Source of the DNA: Escarpia spicata
Taxonomy: Eukaryota > Annelida > Polychaeta > Sabellida > Siboglinidae
Length of the DNA: 64,000 nucleotides
Direction of reading: 5' to 3'
Assembly: GCA_963995525.1 (NCBI GenBank)
Contig: OZ023210.1
Coordinates: 28,895,249-28,959,248 of the forward strand
Positions 1 through 56,261 of the stretch are shown one piece after another (position 1 is the first letter of the stretch; each line of letters starts with the position of its first letter). The notes under the pieces are model-generated. The model made no database searches. It was not told where the DNA came from and saw nothing but the letters and a program-made list of their open reading frames with translations. A program made the translations under genes and the position numbers.

Positions 1-175
1 TAATACCGCATGAAATTATTTTAGACCACAGTGAGGACCGGTCTACTAAATCAAATGCTTTCTTATAATCGATGAAGGCACAATAAAGCCTTTTGCGTCG
101 AGACAAATACAATTCAACCAATACCCCTATCTGAACACTGCCTGTTCTTCACCTATTACATTAGCTTTGTTTAGG
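1..175 (-). pseudogene. LINE reverse-transcriptase fragment
   Basis: The reverse complement reads through a non-LTR reverse-transcriptase core with the segments LVELYLSRRKRLYCAFIDYK and KAFDLVDRSSLW, the usual palm motif around the first catalytic Asp. Just upstream is a shifted frame with NVIGEEQAVFR, matching the conserved EEQ.GFR segment. At least one frameshift separates the two pieces. The fragment is cut by the window edge, so its full length is unknown. It is a dead retrotransposon remnant upstream of, or inside, the 5' part of TBCD. Confidence 0.8.
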
Positions 176-1180
176 TATGTGGTCAGTCTGGTGTTCTGAA
201 CAATCACTAAGGATTAATGAATACTTGTGCAGAATGTCACCCACTTAGCAGGTTTAATTGATCTATTCAACAATGAGGACACTGCTTAGGCCTCACTCTG
301 GACACTGTCACTCACAGTGTTGAGTATTGTCTTAGTTGGTGCATTTGAGCTAATCTATCCTGACCATGAATCAGTGGTGGCTCTGGTTGTGTATTACACC
401 CAGCTGTGGAGCTAAGATTCTCTGCCTGCTACTGTTTTATGGAAACTGTGACTAATCTGTAATTGGTCACTGGTAGTAGCTTATGTCAACAGATAGCATT
501 AAGCCACTAGACCCCTGTTAAACTGGACAGTTGCCTGTAGGTTTTAAACTGTGTCAAACAGTGAGTCTACCTTTTGCTTTCAAATAATCTGTCCTCTTAG
601 TTTTACACATAAAGACATAATCTGGCATAACTTGATAAGTCTTTGTAGCAGCACATTTGTACTTCCAGTATATCATTGCAACATAACATACATATTACAT
701 ACTGTGTGCCACATTTGAATGTTGTGCATGTAATATTTCCATGCAATCCATTTGCATATATAATATAAAACTTCAATGTTTTCTTCATTTTCACTTTTTG
801 ACCCCTACCATGTTCAATGCTCCATAACTTTGTCAATTTTTGTAGCAGTCATATTTTTTGAAACCGTGTAAAGCACCCTACCAAACCTTTACAAGGATGT
901 AAGAAAACAATGTTACAATTTTTCCGACTTATCACTCATTTGGTCAGCCGGGGTCACATATAGACGTATTAATCCAAAGGACTTCAGGGCCACTTGGCCC
1001 ATTTTTTTGGTCATCATCAAATGTGTTATTTACACTTCCTCTGAAAGTATGGTGAAATTTTTTACAACTGTATATGTACCAGTTAAGTCAGTGTTACTGG
1101 TGCAGTTAAATTATGCCAAATGAAATTTAAATCGACTTGGCCAGATGAGAAATAGTGGTTCAAAATGCATTGCTTTTCAG
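176..1180. other. AT-rich sequence with no recognised gene
   Basis: No ORF with protein-family resemblance and no tandem array is visible. The missing first exon of TBCD could lie here or left of the window, but I found no ATG exon ending in a convincing donor. Confidence 0.5.
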
Positions 1181-45485
<44,305 letters not shown>

Positions 45486-46076
45486 ATGTTGGAATGGTAT
45501 ATTATTAGCTATGAGCTGATGTGTTGCTGTTACTTTGACAGATATACCCCCCCCCCGTACTGATATTATATAATTGTAACAACGTGGTGTAAACCAGGCT
45601 GTAATTACATATAAGAGTCAGTAAATTCAATATACATGTCCTTATTGAGTCAATGGAAATGATGGAATGATGCCACTAACCAATATTTTTATAACGTCGG
45701 TATTGTAGATTGGTTCTTGGTTCTGTTGTATTGACATAAGTTTGAGTATAATGTTATTGACATTGAATAAGTAATCATCTGATATTAGCGATTTATATCG
45801 GGAGAGATTCTTGTTGGCAGTAGAAATGCCAGTGCAAACCAGTGACTCGAATAAAACGAATTTATATCATAGACATATAAAGTCCAATTGAACGTCAGCT
45901 GGTGAAATTATAATAGACAACCACATACGAGAGAGGGGCAGAGAATTTAAAGAAACAGAATGACGGCACTTAAACTTCGAAACAACATCAGATGCACTAG
46001 AATACCCCCTCTATATATACAAGTATATACATTGTTTGATCATTTATCATTATTACGTGCGACATCAACATAGACG

Positions 46077-46838
46077 ATGAATGTAATGAAATATAGACGG
46101 CCCACTCGTACTGCGAAGCAGCTGCATGATTTTTGGGTACTGGATCAGGCTTGCCTTGAAACTGATCTTTTGTTGCATCTTGCATCTGTGGACACTGAAC
46201 TACATATGAAAATCATGGTTGACCAGTACGAGCATACGGTTGTGTCAGCCATTAACCTGCACGCTCTCGTCACGTCGAGAATGAAAGCTTGCCAACGCAA
46301 GGAGCCTTGGTACAATGGCGACATTCACCAAACAAGGACACAGAGACGGGCAAACGAGAAGAGATGGAGAACAACGAAGCTCGAGGTGCATCGCCAGATT
46401 TTCGTCGAGCACCGTACAGTGGTCAACAACATGATCATGCAAGCTAAGCTATCTACTTTGCTGAGAAAACACAAAGAATTAGAACTGAGATCCATAAAAA
46501 GCCGATCAATTAAGAAGAATAGTCTGGTTAAATCATCGGTGCTGGCAGCCAACCTGTGTCATATGAACGCAACCTACTGCTACCTACTACTGTAGAGGAA
46601 ATTAGGAACTTCATCAGACTGTGCCCATCAAAGATATGCAGTCTGGATTCCTACCCCACTGATCTCGTGAAGAAAACATTACATATCCACATTCCCTATC
46701 TGGTGGCAATAGTAAACAACAGCTTCAAGCAAGGACTATTTCCGAACACTTTGAGAACAGCAATTGTAAAGTCACTTCTAAAAAACGATACTCTTGATAA
46801 AGACCTGCTAAAAACTGCAGACCTGTCTCCAACATAGC
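46077..46838 (+). pseudogene. CR1-like LINE ORF2, 5' half (interrupted by the RTE insertion)
   Basis: Reads DQYEHTVVSAINLHALVTSR, KEPWYNGDIHQTRTQRRANE and KRWRTTKLEVHRQIFVEHRT, the linker between endonuclease and reverse transcriptase. Frameshifted pieces follow: PTTVEEIRNFIRLCPSKICS, SYPTDLVKKTL and KNCRPVSNIA. The reading then stops at an 11-bp word that is repeated at 50,400. The endonuclease N-terminus is missing. Confidence 0.8.
46828..46838 (+). repeat. target-site duplication, left copy
   Basis: TCCAACATAGC here and TCCAATATAGC at 50,400-50,410 bracket the RTE-like element (10 of 11 identical) and encode the same SNIA residues of the split LINE. Confidence 0.75.
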
Positions 46839-49800
46839 TTACTTATGCCCATCGTCCCTCCTGGGGCATACGCTGTTGACAACAGCTCTCTAGAGTCCTC
46901 TGTCCTGGGCCCTTGTTTCAAGCTGTTTCCATGTGTATCCTGTCTTCCTGGTGTCCACCTGGAGGTCCCTTCGCCATGTATTCTTTGGACGGCCTCTTTT
47001 CCTCTTGCCTTAGGGGTTCCATTCAGAGCCTGTCTGGTTTCCGGAGCGTGTGACCCATCCATCCCCGTCTTCTTCTTATTTCATCTTCGGTAGACAGTTG
47101 ATGTGTCCTCCTCCACAACTCAGTGTTGCTGATGGAGTCTGGCCAGCGGATCTGGAGGATTCTTCTTAGACAGTCGTTGATAAAGTCTGTACTTTCTTGA
47201 TGGTGGTGTTGGTTGTCATCCATATCTCTGCTCCATACAGTAAGACTGACTTCACGTTGGAGTTGAACAGTCAGATCTTTGTGCGTAATGACAACACTTT
47301 GGAGCCCCAGATGTTCTTAAGCTGTAGAAATGCTCCTCTTGCCTTGCCAAATCCTTGCTCAGACATCTGCGTCTGTGCCGCCCTGCTTGTCGATGACACT
47401 GCCCAGGTAGGTGAATGTCTCTACCTTCTCAAATGCACTCCCTTCCAGTGTGACTGGGTCAGTGCTGGCTGCATTAACGTTGAGGACCTTCGTCTTTCGT
47501 TTATGGATGTCGAGGCCCACTTGTGAGGAGATGGCTGTCAGTTCTCTGTTGTCTTCTCCTGCACCTGTTGATGGTTGTGTGTCAATAGTGCCGTAGTGCG
47601 AAGTCCAGGTCTTCCAATTGCGTCCACAGTGTCCACTGGATTCCATTCCTTCTCTGTGTTGTGCACCTCTTCATTATAAAATCAATGACCAGGAGAAGGA
47701 GGAACGGGGACAGCAGGCAGACTCGCTGACTCTAGTCTTCACTTCGAAACGATTCGTTATCTGTTCTCCATGGGTTACTCTGCAACCCGTTCCTTCGTAG
47801 CTGTTTTTAATCAGGTTGACCAGTTTGGTTGGCACGCCATATTGTCTTAGTAGTTTCCAGAAGGTCTACGCTGTCAAATGCCTTTTCATAGTCGACAAAG
47901 CTGATATAGAGCGATGAGTTCCACTCTACGGATTCCTATATATTCAGTGTCGCGATTTGATCCAGGCATGATCTGTTCTGGCGGAATCCAGCTTGCTGAT
48001 CTCTTAGCAGTGGGTCGACTGCATCTTTTATCCTTTCTAAGATGATCCTGTTGAACTCTTTCCCTGGCACTGCCAAAAGTGTGATTCCTCTGTAGTTGGA
48101 ACAAATACTGAGGTCTAAGTTCTTGGGGAACTTTATGGATCACAGTCTGATGGCACCTCTTCCCAGATCTGTCCAAAGAGTAGTTCCACAGAGGTGTCTA
48201 AATCTGCCTTGAGTGCTTCTGCCGGAATCTCATCCGCTCCTGTTGCATTCTTTGTTATTCTTCAGCTGCTTTATGACCCACCTGATTTTTTCCTTGGTAG
48301 GCTTGTCACAGTAGGTCAGTTTCTGCTGGCTGAATTTCAGGGGTCCATTTCTTCAAAATGGTATAATTTTAGTCGCTCTCCTCTGTACTCTGTCTAGCAT
48401 ATCTATGTCCTTCGTGCGATATGGCCTCCACGCTTGAATACAGTATTCTAAATGAGGTCTAACTATTGTTTTGTACAGCTGTATCATTAGCTCTTTTTCC
48501 TTATACAGTCTGTTTCGCCTAATTAATCCAAGGATTTGATTTCCCTTTGAAGCGGCAATACCGCTCTGCTCTGAAACCTTCATATCTGCACTAATGGTTA
48601 ACCCTAAGTCATTTTCTTTTACAGTAGTACTTAGTACAGAACCTCCGATTGTATATTGTACATCTTCGTTCCCATGTCCTGTGTGGAGGCATTTACATTT
48701 CCCAAAATTGAACAACATTTGCTATTTTTCAGACCATTTTATAAATCTGTCAAGATCATCTTATAAATGCTATCTATCTTCATCACGTTTAATCTAAACA
48801 ATGTTGTATCATCCGCAAATGTCAACACCTTGCTTGTTATATCATCGTCCAAATCGTTGATATATATATTAAGAATAATATAGGCCCCAGTACTGATCCC
48901 TGTGGTACCCCACTCAAAACTGATTTCCAGTTTGAAGCCTCCCCATCAACTACTACCCGTTGTCTTCTGTCAATTAGCCATTTTTCGATCCAGTTAATTA
49001 AACCATTTCCTATGCCATGGGCCTTTAGTTTAAGCACTAATCTTGCCTGATAGTTTCCTGGTGGTGTCGTACAGCTGTCTCATATTTCCGCTACCTGCAG
49101 CTTGCTCTGCCTCTTCTGCCAGGCTGTCAATGTAGTTGCGCTTGTCTGTTTTTACACTCTTCTTTACTTCGCTGTTGGCGTTGTTTGACTGTTGATTACT
49201 GCTGATTTCTTCTCCTTCCGCACTTGGATCCTGCGCAAGGTTTCTGTTGTGATCCAATCTTTCAGCTGCTGTTTCCTGAGGTCAACCACTTCTTGGCAAG
49301 TTGATGTCAGTGTCTCTTTGGTGCTCTGCCACTGGCTGTTCAGGTCGGAATTTTCCTTACGCAGCTCTTGTAGCACTTGGAATTTATTAGCAAGGTTCGG
49401 ATTGTATTCCTCTCTTGTCTGTGGATCTTTCAGGACGCCGACACTAAACTTTCGTCTTTTTGTTGCTGTCTCCATCCAGCCTTTCTTCAGCTTGAGTTTC
49501 AGTCTAGCAACCAACAGGTGGTGGTCGGATGCCACGTCAGCTGCTTTCTTCATTCTTACATCTTGGAGTGACTTCCTTCCTCTGTCACGTGGTCGGGTGA
49601 CACCCATGTAGTCTTGTGTATCCTTTTGTGTGCGAAAATGTTTCCTCCGATGACAACCTTGTTCAGAAGGCATGTATCCACACATCTTTCTCCATTCTCG
49701 TTCATCTCTCCTACTCCATGGGTTCCCATCACTTCTTCATATCCGTTGTTGTCCACTTCAATTTTCGCATTGAAATCACCCATAAGGATGTTCACATCCT

Positions 49801-50399
49801 TCTCTCGGTAGTTGTCCAGGATGCTTTGTAGTCTGTTGTAGAACTGGTCTTTGGTTTCTTCATCACTGTCGTTCGTTGATGCGTAGCATTGGAACACATT
49901 CATCTTGATTTTCTTTGTTCTGATGAATGCTGTGATGATTCTGATAGCATGAGTGCTACACCTTCAGTGTGGGGGGCTTCGTCTTCTTCATGTCCCGAGA
50001 AGAGTAGCATCTCTCTTGTAGGTATTCTTCTCTGTCCGGACTGTGTTAATCTTGTCCCGCTGATTCCCAGCAGTGCAAGGTTGTAGTTGTTAATTTTCGC
50101 TGTTACCTGCGCTGTCTCTCTTGTCTGGTACGTGGTCCTCACGTTCCATGTTCCCATGTTAATGTGCTTGGTCGAAAGAAGCGTGCTCGGCCCTGTGACT
50201 TCCGAGGTCTCTTGGCTTTCACCACATGGCGTCATAGGTTCTCCAGTCGAAGATCCTTCTTCTTCCAGGCTTGTGGTCTCTCTAATTTGCTGTGTCGACG
50301 TTTCTGTAGCGGGTACTTTTTACGAGGTGGGGGGTGCTAGCCTCACGCTCAACCCCTACTCCTTTCTCACCCAGGATTCGGACCGGCCAGGGCGGAATT
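46839..50399 (-). mobile_element. RTE-like LINE, nearly full length but frameshifted
   Basis: In minus orientation, N to C: MGTWNVRTTYQTRETAQVTA and YNLALLGISGTRLTQSGQRR (AP endonuclease, 50,160-50,000); VLMGDFNAK-type NILMGDFNAKIEVDN (49,790); ASDHHLLVARLKLKLKK (49,510); a linker with NMRQLYDTTRKL (49,080); a shifted reverse transcriptase; the C-terminal VGLDIHKRKTKVLNVNAAST, TFTYLGSVIDKQGGTDADV (47,400), [12 protein letters not shown] (47,030) and a terminal CPRRDDGHK stop. The stop lies in a TAAGTAA run at the very 3' end, as expected for RTE elements, which have short 3'UTRs. Many frameshifts make it inactive. A CR1-type piece sits inside it. Confidence 0.85.
48345..49050 (-). mobile_element. 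CR1-type LINE fragment nested in the RTE-like element
   Basis: The minus strand reads KLKAHGIGNGLINWIEKWLI, SNWKSVLSGVPQGSVLGPIL (reverse transcriptase motif with PQGSVLGP), then FNFGKCKCLHTGHGNEDVQY, ADMKVSEQSGIAASKGNQIL and RPHLEYCIQAWRPYR. The family differs from both the host RTE and the + strand LINE. The YADD-type segment is frameshifted around 48,720-48,840. About 40 residues of the RTE linker are missing at the junction. Confidence 0.85.
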
Positions 50400-50950
50400 T
50401 CCAATATAGCATTCATCGGCAAAGTCCTAAAGAAAATTGTAGTTCATCGTCTGATTGACAATGTCACAGTGAACGGACTGTATGAAAAATATCAGTGTTC
50501 ATATAGGATTCTTCACAGTACAGATACTGCCCTATTGTGTGTCCAGTATGACATTGCTGGTGCGCTCGACAAGAGTCATGCAATGCAGTTTGTTATGCTT
50601 GATTTATCAGCAACATTTGACACGATTGACCATGAACACTTGCATAACGAATACGATGTGTGCGAAAAGGCATTATCGTGGTTCCGGACGTGCTTGGAAG
50701 ATCGCACCCATCGTGTCGAGATCGGCTCAGTAACATCTGAGTCTATTCCGCTACAGAGTAGTGTACTACAGGGCTCGGTCCTTGGACCAGTTATTTTACC
50801 TTATACATATATCACTCTAGTGCAGCGCATGTTCAGAAGACCTGGAATACAATACCACAGATATGCCGACGACATTCAGCTATATGCGTGTACAATTCAA
50901 CTGTCCGGGCTACCAAGGGGAAACAGCGAGGCAACTAACAGACGGCATTA
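50400..50950 (+). pseudogene. CR1-like LINE reverse transcriptase, 3' half of the split ORF2
   Basis: Resumes at SNIAFIGKVLKKIVVHRLID, then MQFVMLDLSATFDTIDHEHL (first catalytic Asp region), LQGSVLGPVILP and YHRYADDIQLYA with an intact YADD. A frameshift follows YADD, and the reading ends at LTDGIK where a SINE begins. Confidence 0.85.
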
Positions 50951-50954
50951 AAGG

Positions 50955-51277
50955 TACGTTCTTATATAGCGCAGTATCCAGTCCTCAGGACTGCTCAGTG
51001 CGCTTTACACTTTTCTGCCTGGCAGACCTGTTCAATCGAACACCATCACGACTTCTTTGGGAAGCATTCAGCAATGCTGTAATTAATGCGCGTAGACTAT
51101 TCGTACACAAATATCCACCACTCTCTATAGCCAGGTACTCATTCATACAGCTAAGTGAACTGAAACAACGTAGAGTGAACGAACTTGCCCAAGGTTCGAC
51201 ACCGCAGCACAGGATTCGAACCAAGGTTCTTTCGGTCGAGAGTCCGAAGCTCTACTCACTGCACCACTGCGCTCCAC
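50955..51277 (-). mobile_element. tRNA-derived SINE
   Basis: On the minus strand it starts GGAGCGCAGTGGTGCAGTGA (A-box-like), continues through CTCTCGACCGAAAGAACC to GGTTCGAATCC (perfect B box), then the core ACCTTGGGCAAGTTCGTTC and a tail CTGCGCTATATAAGAACG. Imperfect flanks CATTAAAGG / CATCAAGG may be target duplications. It interrupts the LINE after its YADD segment. Confidence 0.75.
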
Positions 51278-51334
51278 ATCAAGGAAGTCAGACTTTCGCT
51301 TCGACTATTGTAGCTAATTCTTCCTCGATCTACC

Positions 51335-51985
51335 GTACCCTCAAAACATTACTGTTAAGTTCAAAACATTACCCCTACATTTTTTTCCAGATTTTTCAAT
51401 TTCTATGCGTTTGTGGACATCCGTAAAGTACTTCTTGCTTGCCGGGAGGTCGGGAATCTCCGGGCAAGCGATGGAGCTTTACATGGGGTAGGGTATCTTG
51501 GTAATAAGGACTAAATAACGATTGAAATGAAGTTATATACACCAGACTGATGTTATTAATAAACCTCGTCGTGTCGACGATAAGTTCACAGAGTGCACCA
51601 GTGTGAGTAGCGGCATTTTTTTAATCACTTTATTGTCGGCGGGGATCGTCTGGGGGAATGTCCGGGGTATGTTCTTATTTCAAATACTGTGGGGGAGTGG
51701 GGCGAAGTTAATAGCTATACAGATGAACTTGAGGCTCATCTATCGCTTTGAGAGATCTTAAATACACCACTGTTATTTAGAAGATTTAAACATATAATCT
51801 TGACGTTAGTGTAATTACTGGCTGGATAGATCTAAGTTAGTCAAGAGAAACATACTTTTTGACATATTAATTCATAAGTATTGCTTATACAGGCGGGTGT
51901 CGGTATAATCGTTGACATCTTAACCCGAATCATAAATAACCCCAGCTATTACTAACTCCAACCGTTTTGAATGTACGCTCAAAAC
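51335..51985. mobile_element. unclassified element with TCAAAACATTAC motifs
   Basis: The left end carries CCGTACCCTCAAAACATTAC and a second TCAAAACATTAC 16 bp on; the right end has GTACGCTCAAAACATTACCG. The interior has unusually G/C-rich runs (GCCGGGAGGTCGGG, GTCGGCGGGGATCG) and no ORF. The same left-end series starts the block at 53,807. Confidence 0.5.
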
Positions 51986-52059
51986 ATTACCGTAGTATTT
52001 TCAGCGAGATTGTGAGCCGCATTATTTTCAAAGGGTTAACGTACAAATGCCGTTTTATT

Positions 52060-52395
52060 TGGTCTAACTTGTGAAGCCACGAAATCGTGATGGGCGTCTA
52101 CGTCAGGACCATGCGCCAACACTGCACCAAGGCATCACGAAGATGTCCATCGGTGAGTCGGCATTTGGCGCTGCAGCACCGCGACTGTGGAACGAACTGC
52201 CGGTGAATATTTGTGCATCAAGAAAACTAAACATGTTTAGGAAGTCTTTAAAGACTCATCTTTTTATTATACATTTAGGTAATTTATATTTTATCATGAT
52301 GGACATTATTTGTAATTTCATATTTTAGTATTATCTGTCTTAGGCTCTACCGGTGTTTATTATTATATATATATATATATATATATAATAATAAT
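52060..52395 (+). mobile_element. LINE C-terminus and 3' tail
   Basis: Reads MKPRNRDGRLRQDHAPTLHQ, SAFGAAAPRLWNELPVNI and MFRKSLKTHLF, the APRLWNSLP and F..LKTHLF end motifs of CR1-like LINEs. Ends in a long (TA)n run. It could be the 3' end of the split element above. Confidence 0.75.
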
Positions 52396-52429
52396 AGAAT
52401 ATATATATATATATGCACATGTCCCCGGA

Positions 52430-53806
52430 TTACGATTCCATTAACGATCTAAGAAAGAATGCTGTAATCGACCGAGAATTGGCCAATAGGTCAATGTCAT
52501 TGCAGCACTGCAAGAAACAAGACTACTCGAGACAGGCTCCACGAGAGAGTCTGAATACACAATAATATACTATATCTCTGGAGAAAGGTCATGCCACAAT
52601 GGCCTCTGCCTATGCACCCACTTTGATAGCACAGTCAGACGTCAAAGATATCTATGCGGCACTAGTACAAGTAGTTGAGTCTGTACCTACTTCGGACAAG
52701 CTAATCCTACTTGGGGATTTCAATGCTCGAGTGGGGAATGACAAATGATCCTGGCCTGACGCTATAGGTGCTTTTAGCATTGGGAAAATAAATGACAATG
52801 GACAACGTCTCCTAGAGCTTAGTGCTAAATTCCAACTACGTGTCGCTAACACCTACACATAATGCAAAGCTCATCACAAGGTATCCTGGATGCACCCCAG
52901 ATCCGAGACATGCCATCAACTAGACATTGTTCTGGTTCGACGATGGAACCTGAACGATGTCACCAAATCTAGATCATACCACAGTGGAGACTGCGACACG
53001 GATCATAGTGTTGTCATCTCGAATATGAAACTGTCGCCGAAGTCCTACCACAGTGGTATGAAACATAGTCAACCAAGGAATGATATAACCGAAACTGGTA
53101 TCCAGCAAATAACAACGGATTACAACACAACCCTCTGAAACCAAATCGATAAACTAGATGAAAACGGCTTCATAAACAAACAAACAAACAAACAAACAAT
53201 TCACAAATCAGCCTTGGACACCTTTGGCATAAGCTCTTGTCATAACCTAGACTGGTTCAAGTTAGTCTTGGCACTATGAAACCGGTCGGTAATTGAGGCA
53301 AAACGCAAAGCACTTATGGAATTCAAAAGCAGACCAAATTAGACCAGCAGGTTTCCCGAAGTCTTGCTCAGCAGGCATGCGCTTAAACAATACCACATTG
53401 GCCTAAGTGAGGATATCGAGACAGCAGCAAACACTGGGAACTTACAAAATATGTATGCGGGCAGTAAAACAGCTATAGGTCCTACAACAGGAAACAAAGA
53501 GATGAACAAATGAATCGCTGGATTGAGCACTTCTCCGACCTATATGGAAAGACCATATTCTGTGTCAATAATTGGCGAAGTCACTTCTATGGAGAGAATG
53601 GAAGAACTTGATGACAAACCACAGATCACAGAGATGGATGCAGTTGTTGCCAGACTACAAATAGTAAAGCCTGCAGAGCTAATTAAGGCTGACAGTCTGA
53701 CATTGTTACCACCACGCTACATCCTTCTTCTGAAGTGCTGGTGAGATTCCACAAGACATGAGGGATTCAAATATAATCACACTCTACAAAAACAAGGGTG
53801 ACAACG
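52430..53806 (+). pseudogene. second LINE type: endonuclease and linker
   Basis: Reads MASAYAPTLIAQSDVKDIYA, SDKLILLGDFNARVGNDK (endonuclease GDFNARVG), WMHPRSETCHQLDIVLVRR and DTDHSVVISNMKL, with stops and frameshifts. It ends in QDMRDSNIITLYKNKGDNG, where the reverse-transcriptase fingers should begin. The RT palm is replaced by unrelated sequence. Confidence 0.75.
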
Positions 53807-54280
53807 GTAGTGTTTTGACCGTACCCTCAAAACACTACTGTTAAGTTCAAAACACTACCCCTGCGTATGCTCAAAACACTACACAATTTCAGTACACTAC
53901 CTTCAATACATCTTACTAGCCAATTAGTTATCTTTGGAAATCATCCTATACACAGGGTCAAGTTCGTAATCGTTGGAGACAGTGAGGCAACGGAAATAAA
54001 TAGTTAGTGTGGAATTACATAAAATACTAATTATGTTTAATGCCATTATTATAATAAGTTATGGTTTGAGTTAGTTGTGGTTTTGGGCTAGGGTTAGTCA
54101 TAGCGTAATTGTTGAAACCAGTCAAACGACAGGAATAAATAGTTACTGTGATAATCAGACGATTGGAATAAACAATTACATGTTAGGGTTTATATTATTA
54201 TAATTAGTTATGATTGGAGACAATCATGTTGGGCTAGGGTTATAGATTATTCACGAGGGTTAAGGTTATTTAAAACAAGT
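53807..54280. mobile_element. unclassified insertion with inverted and direct TCAAAACACTAC motifs
   Basis: Begins GTAGTGTTTTGA, whose exact inverted copy TCAAAACACTAC follows 8 bases later. Two more direct copies lie at about 53,848 and 53,871. The rest is A/T-rich with GGGTTAG-like words. It sits between the LINE segments NKGDNG and VKQACVLAP. Confidence 0.45.
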
Positions 54281-54281
54281 G

Positions 54282-55212
54282 TGAAGCAGGCATGTGTTCT
54301 GGCACCGGCGCGTTTTGGAATATTTTTCTCCATTCTACTCAAAGAAGCTATGCAAAATGCCAACATTGCTCATCATGGAGTGTGGTCTGACGACCAGGCT
54401 TGACGCAAAATCTACTCAACATCACGCTTGCAGGCGAAGACAAAAACAACAGCTCTTCACGTGTGCGAGGCCCTCTGTGCTGATGGTGCTGCCTTTTGCT
54501 CCCATTCCGAGTAACAGTTACAACTAATCTTGAACAGCTTCGTAAATACTTGCACAGCTTTTGGCCTCAAAATCAACGTCAAAAAGACTGTCAACATGAG
54601 CCATGGGAATCAAGAAGCCAAAGTCACTGTTAATGTTGAACCCATCGAAACTGTAGAGTATTTCTCCTACTTATAATGCCTATAAACTTTACACTTGACA
54701 AAGAACTGAACACAAGACTTGGCAAAGCAGCAACATCCTTTGGAAGCTTCACGAATTGTATCTGGTCCAACAAGAGCCTAACATTGCACACCAAGCAAAT
54801 GTACTATGCTTGTGTTGTCAACATTTTATTGTATGGTTCAGAGACATGGACAATATACCGCAATCAAGAATGGGAACTCAACAGTTTTCATCTTCGTTAT
54901 CTGCGAACAATCCTAAAAAATAAAATGGCAGGATAAAATTACTTATCTTGAGATCCTACAGCGCTGCAAGTCAACGCCTCTAAGCAACATCCTCAAACAC
55001 AGACGCCTATGATGGCTTGGACACGTACAGCGTATGCCCAATGACCGCCTCCCAACGACCATCTTCTATTGGGAGTCGACAAGGGCAAACGTCCAGTAGG
55101 CAGACCCAAATTAAGATTCAAAGATGTGGTCAAAAAAAATCTAAACGATTACGGCATCGACCCGCTACGCTGACAGACGTTTGCTGAGGACAAAGTTATA
55201 TGGCGAGCCTGT
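54282..55212 (+). pseudogene. LINE polymerase C-terminal half (copy 1)
   Basis: Reads VKQACVLAPARFGIFFSILL, FGLKINVKKTVNMSHGN, PINFTLDKELNTRLGKAATS, LLYGSETWTIYRNQEWELNS and FHLRYLRTILK, then broken pieces up to FAEDKVIWRA. This is the downstream part of the 52.4-kb LINE type. Several stops. Confidence 0.8.
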
Positions 55213-56061
55213 CTCACTGGTGGTTCAGCAAATTACATCGAAGCATATACGTACATGCTCTTGTTACTTCAAGAATGGACTACAGGAACGCTATTTTGTA
55301 CGGAATATCCGACCGGTCACTCCACCGCCTTGAGATGGTACAACACTCTGCGGCCAGAGTCGTATTACGTATTAGGCGGGGCGATCTACAGAGCATCACG
55401 GCAGCACTGAATAGCCTGTACTTGTTGCCGGTGAAGTGGGCAATCCAGTATAAGTTACTCGTGCTTGTGTTCACCGCCCTTCACGACAAGACGCCGGCCT
55501 ACCTCGCGTCATTGATTTCACCATACGTGCCGTGCCGCGTACTTCGATCAACTACTGAGCGGTGCAGCCGTCGCTCGTTCTCGTGCGCAGGCCCGACCCT
55601 CTGGAATGCCGGAAGATTTACGACTGTTACAGTTCATCGACACATTTAAAGCTCGTCTTAAAACACATTATTTTAAACTCGCTTTTAATGTTTAGTCGTC
55701 ATAATTTTATACTTTAGTCGTCATACCTCATATTTATTTTATTATTTGAAATTGAAACTAATAATGTATTACTGTAGTTATTTATTAATTAACTAATATA
55801 TATTTATAATATCTTTATCTCGCAGTTCACTGTATAGTTGTTATATATATTTATGTACATATATATATATATACTTATTTTTACTACTGATGATATATAA
55901 TATAATTTACATCAATGTCATCTTTGATTTAGTTTCTCTAGTTCAGTTTTGTATTTATATGTTTTACTTGTATTATTATTATATTTATTTCTTATAATTT
56001 TTAACGACTATAGTCAACACTACTGAACAGAGTTCTACTTTGGATTTTAATGTCTAAATAC
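55200..56061 (+). pseudogene. CR1-like LINE C-terminus and 3'UTR (copy 1)
   Basis: ORF at 55,200-55,649 reads YVHALVTSRMDYRNAILYGI, HSAARVVLRIRRGD, KWAIQYKLLVLVFTALHDKT and SFSCAGPTLWNA. A frameshift then leads to DTFKARLKTHYFKLAFNV stop. The 3'UTR is A/T-rich. Same family as the fragment at 10,375 in TBCD intron 8. Confidence 0.8.
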
Positions 56062-56261
56062 NNNNNNNNNNNNNNNNNNNNNNNNNNNNNNNNNNNNNNN
56101 NNNNNNNNNNNNNNNNNNNNNNNNNNNNNNNNNNNNNNNNNNNNNNNNNNNNNNNNNNNNNNNNNNNNNNNNNNNNNNNNNNNNNNNNNNNNNNNNNNNN
56201 NNNNNNNNNNNNNNNNNNNNNNNNNNNNNNNNNNNNNNNNNNNNNNNNNNNNNNNNNNNNN
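56062..56261. other. assembly gap, 200 N
   Basis: Exactly 200 undetermined bases between two near-identical blocks. Confidence 1.

Larger units (their letters stand above)
53909..56061. repeat. first copy of a 2.15-kb near-identical duplication
   Basis: Matches 56,262-58,413 with only about five differences seen (for example TGGAAATC/TGGGAATC, GACAAAG/GACAACG and one T missing in the second copy). It ends at the N gap. Confidence 0.95.

Noticed and set aside
51206..51275. Functional tRNA gene
   Set aside because: The tRNA-like A and B boxes belong to a SINE head: they continue into the SINE core, and the acceptor-stem pairing is not convincing.
54060..54260. Interstitial telomere repeat (GGGTTAG / GTTAGGG words)
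   Set aside because: Words are scattered and not in tandem.
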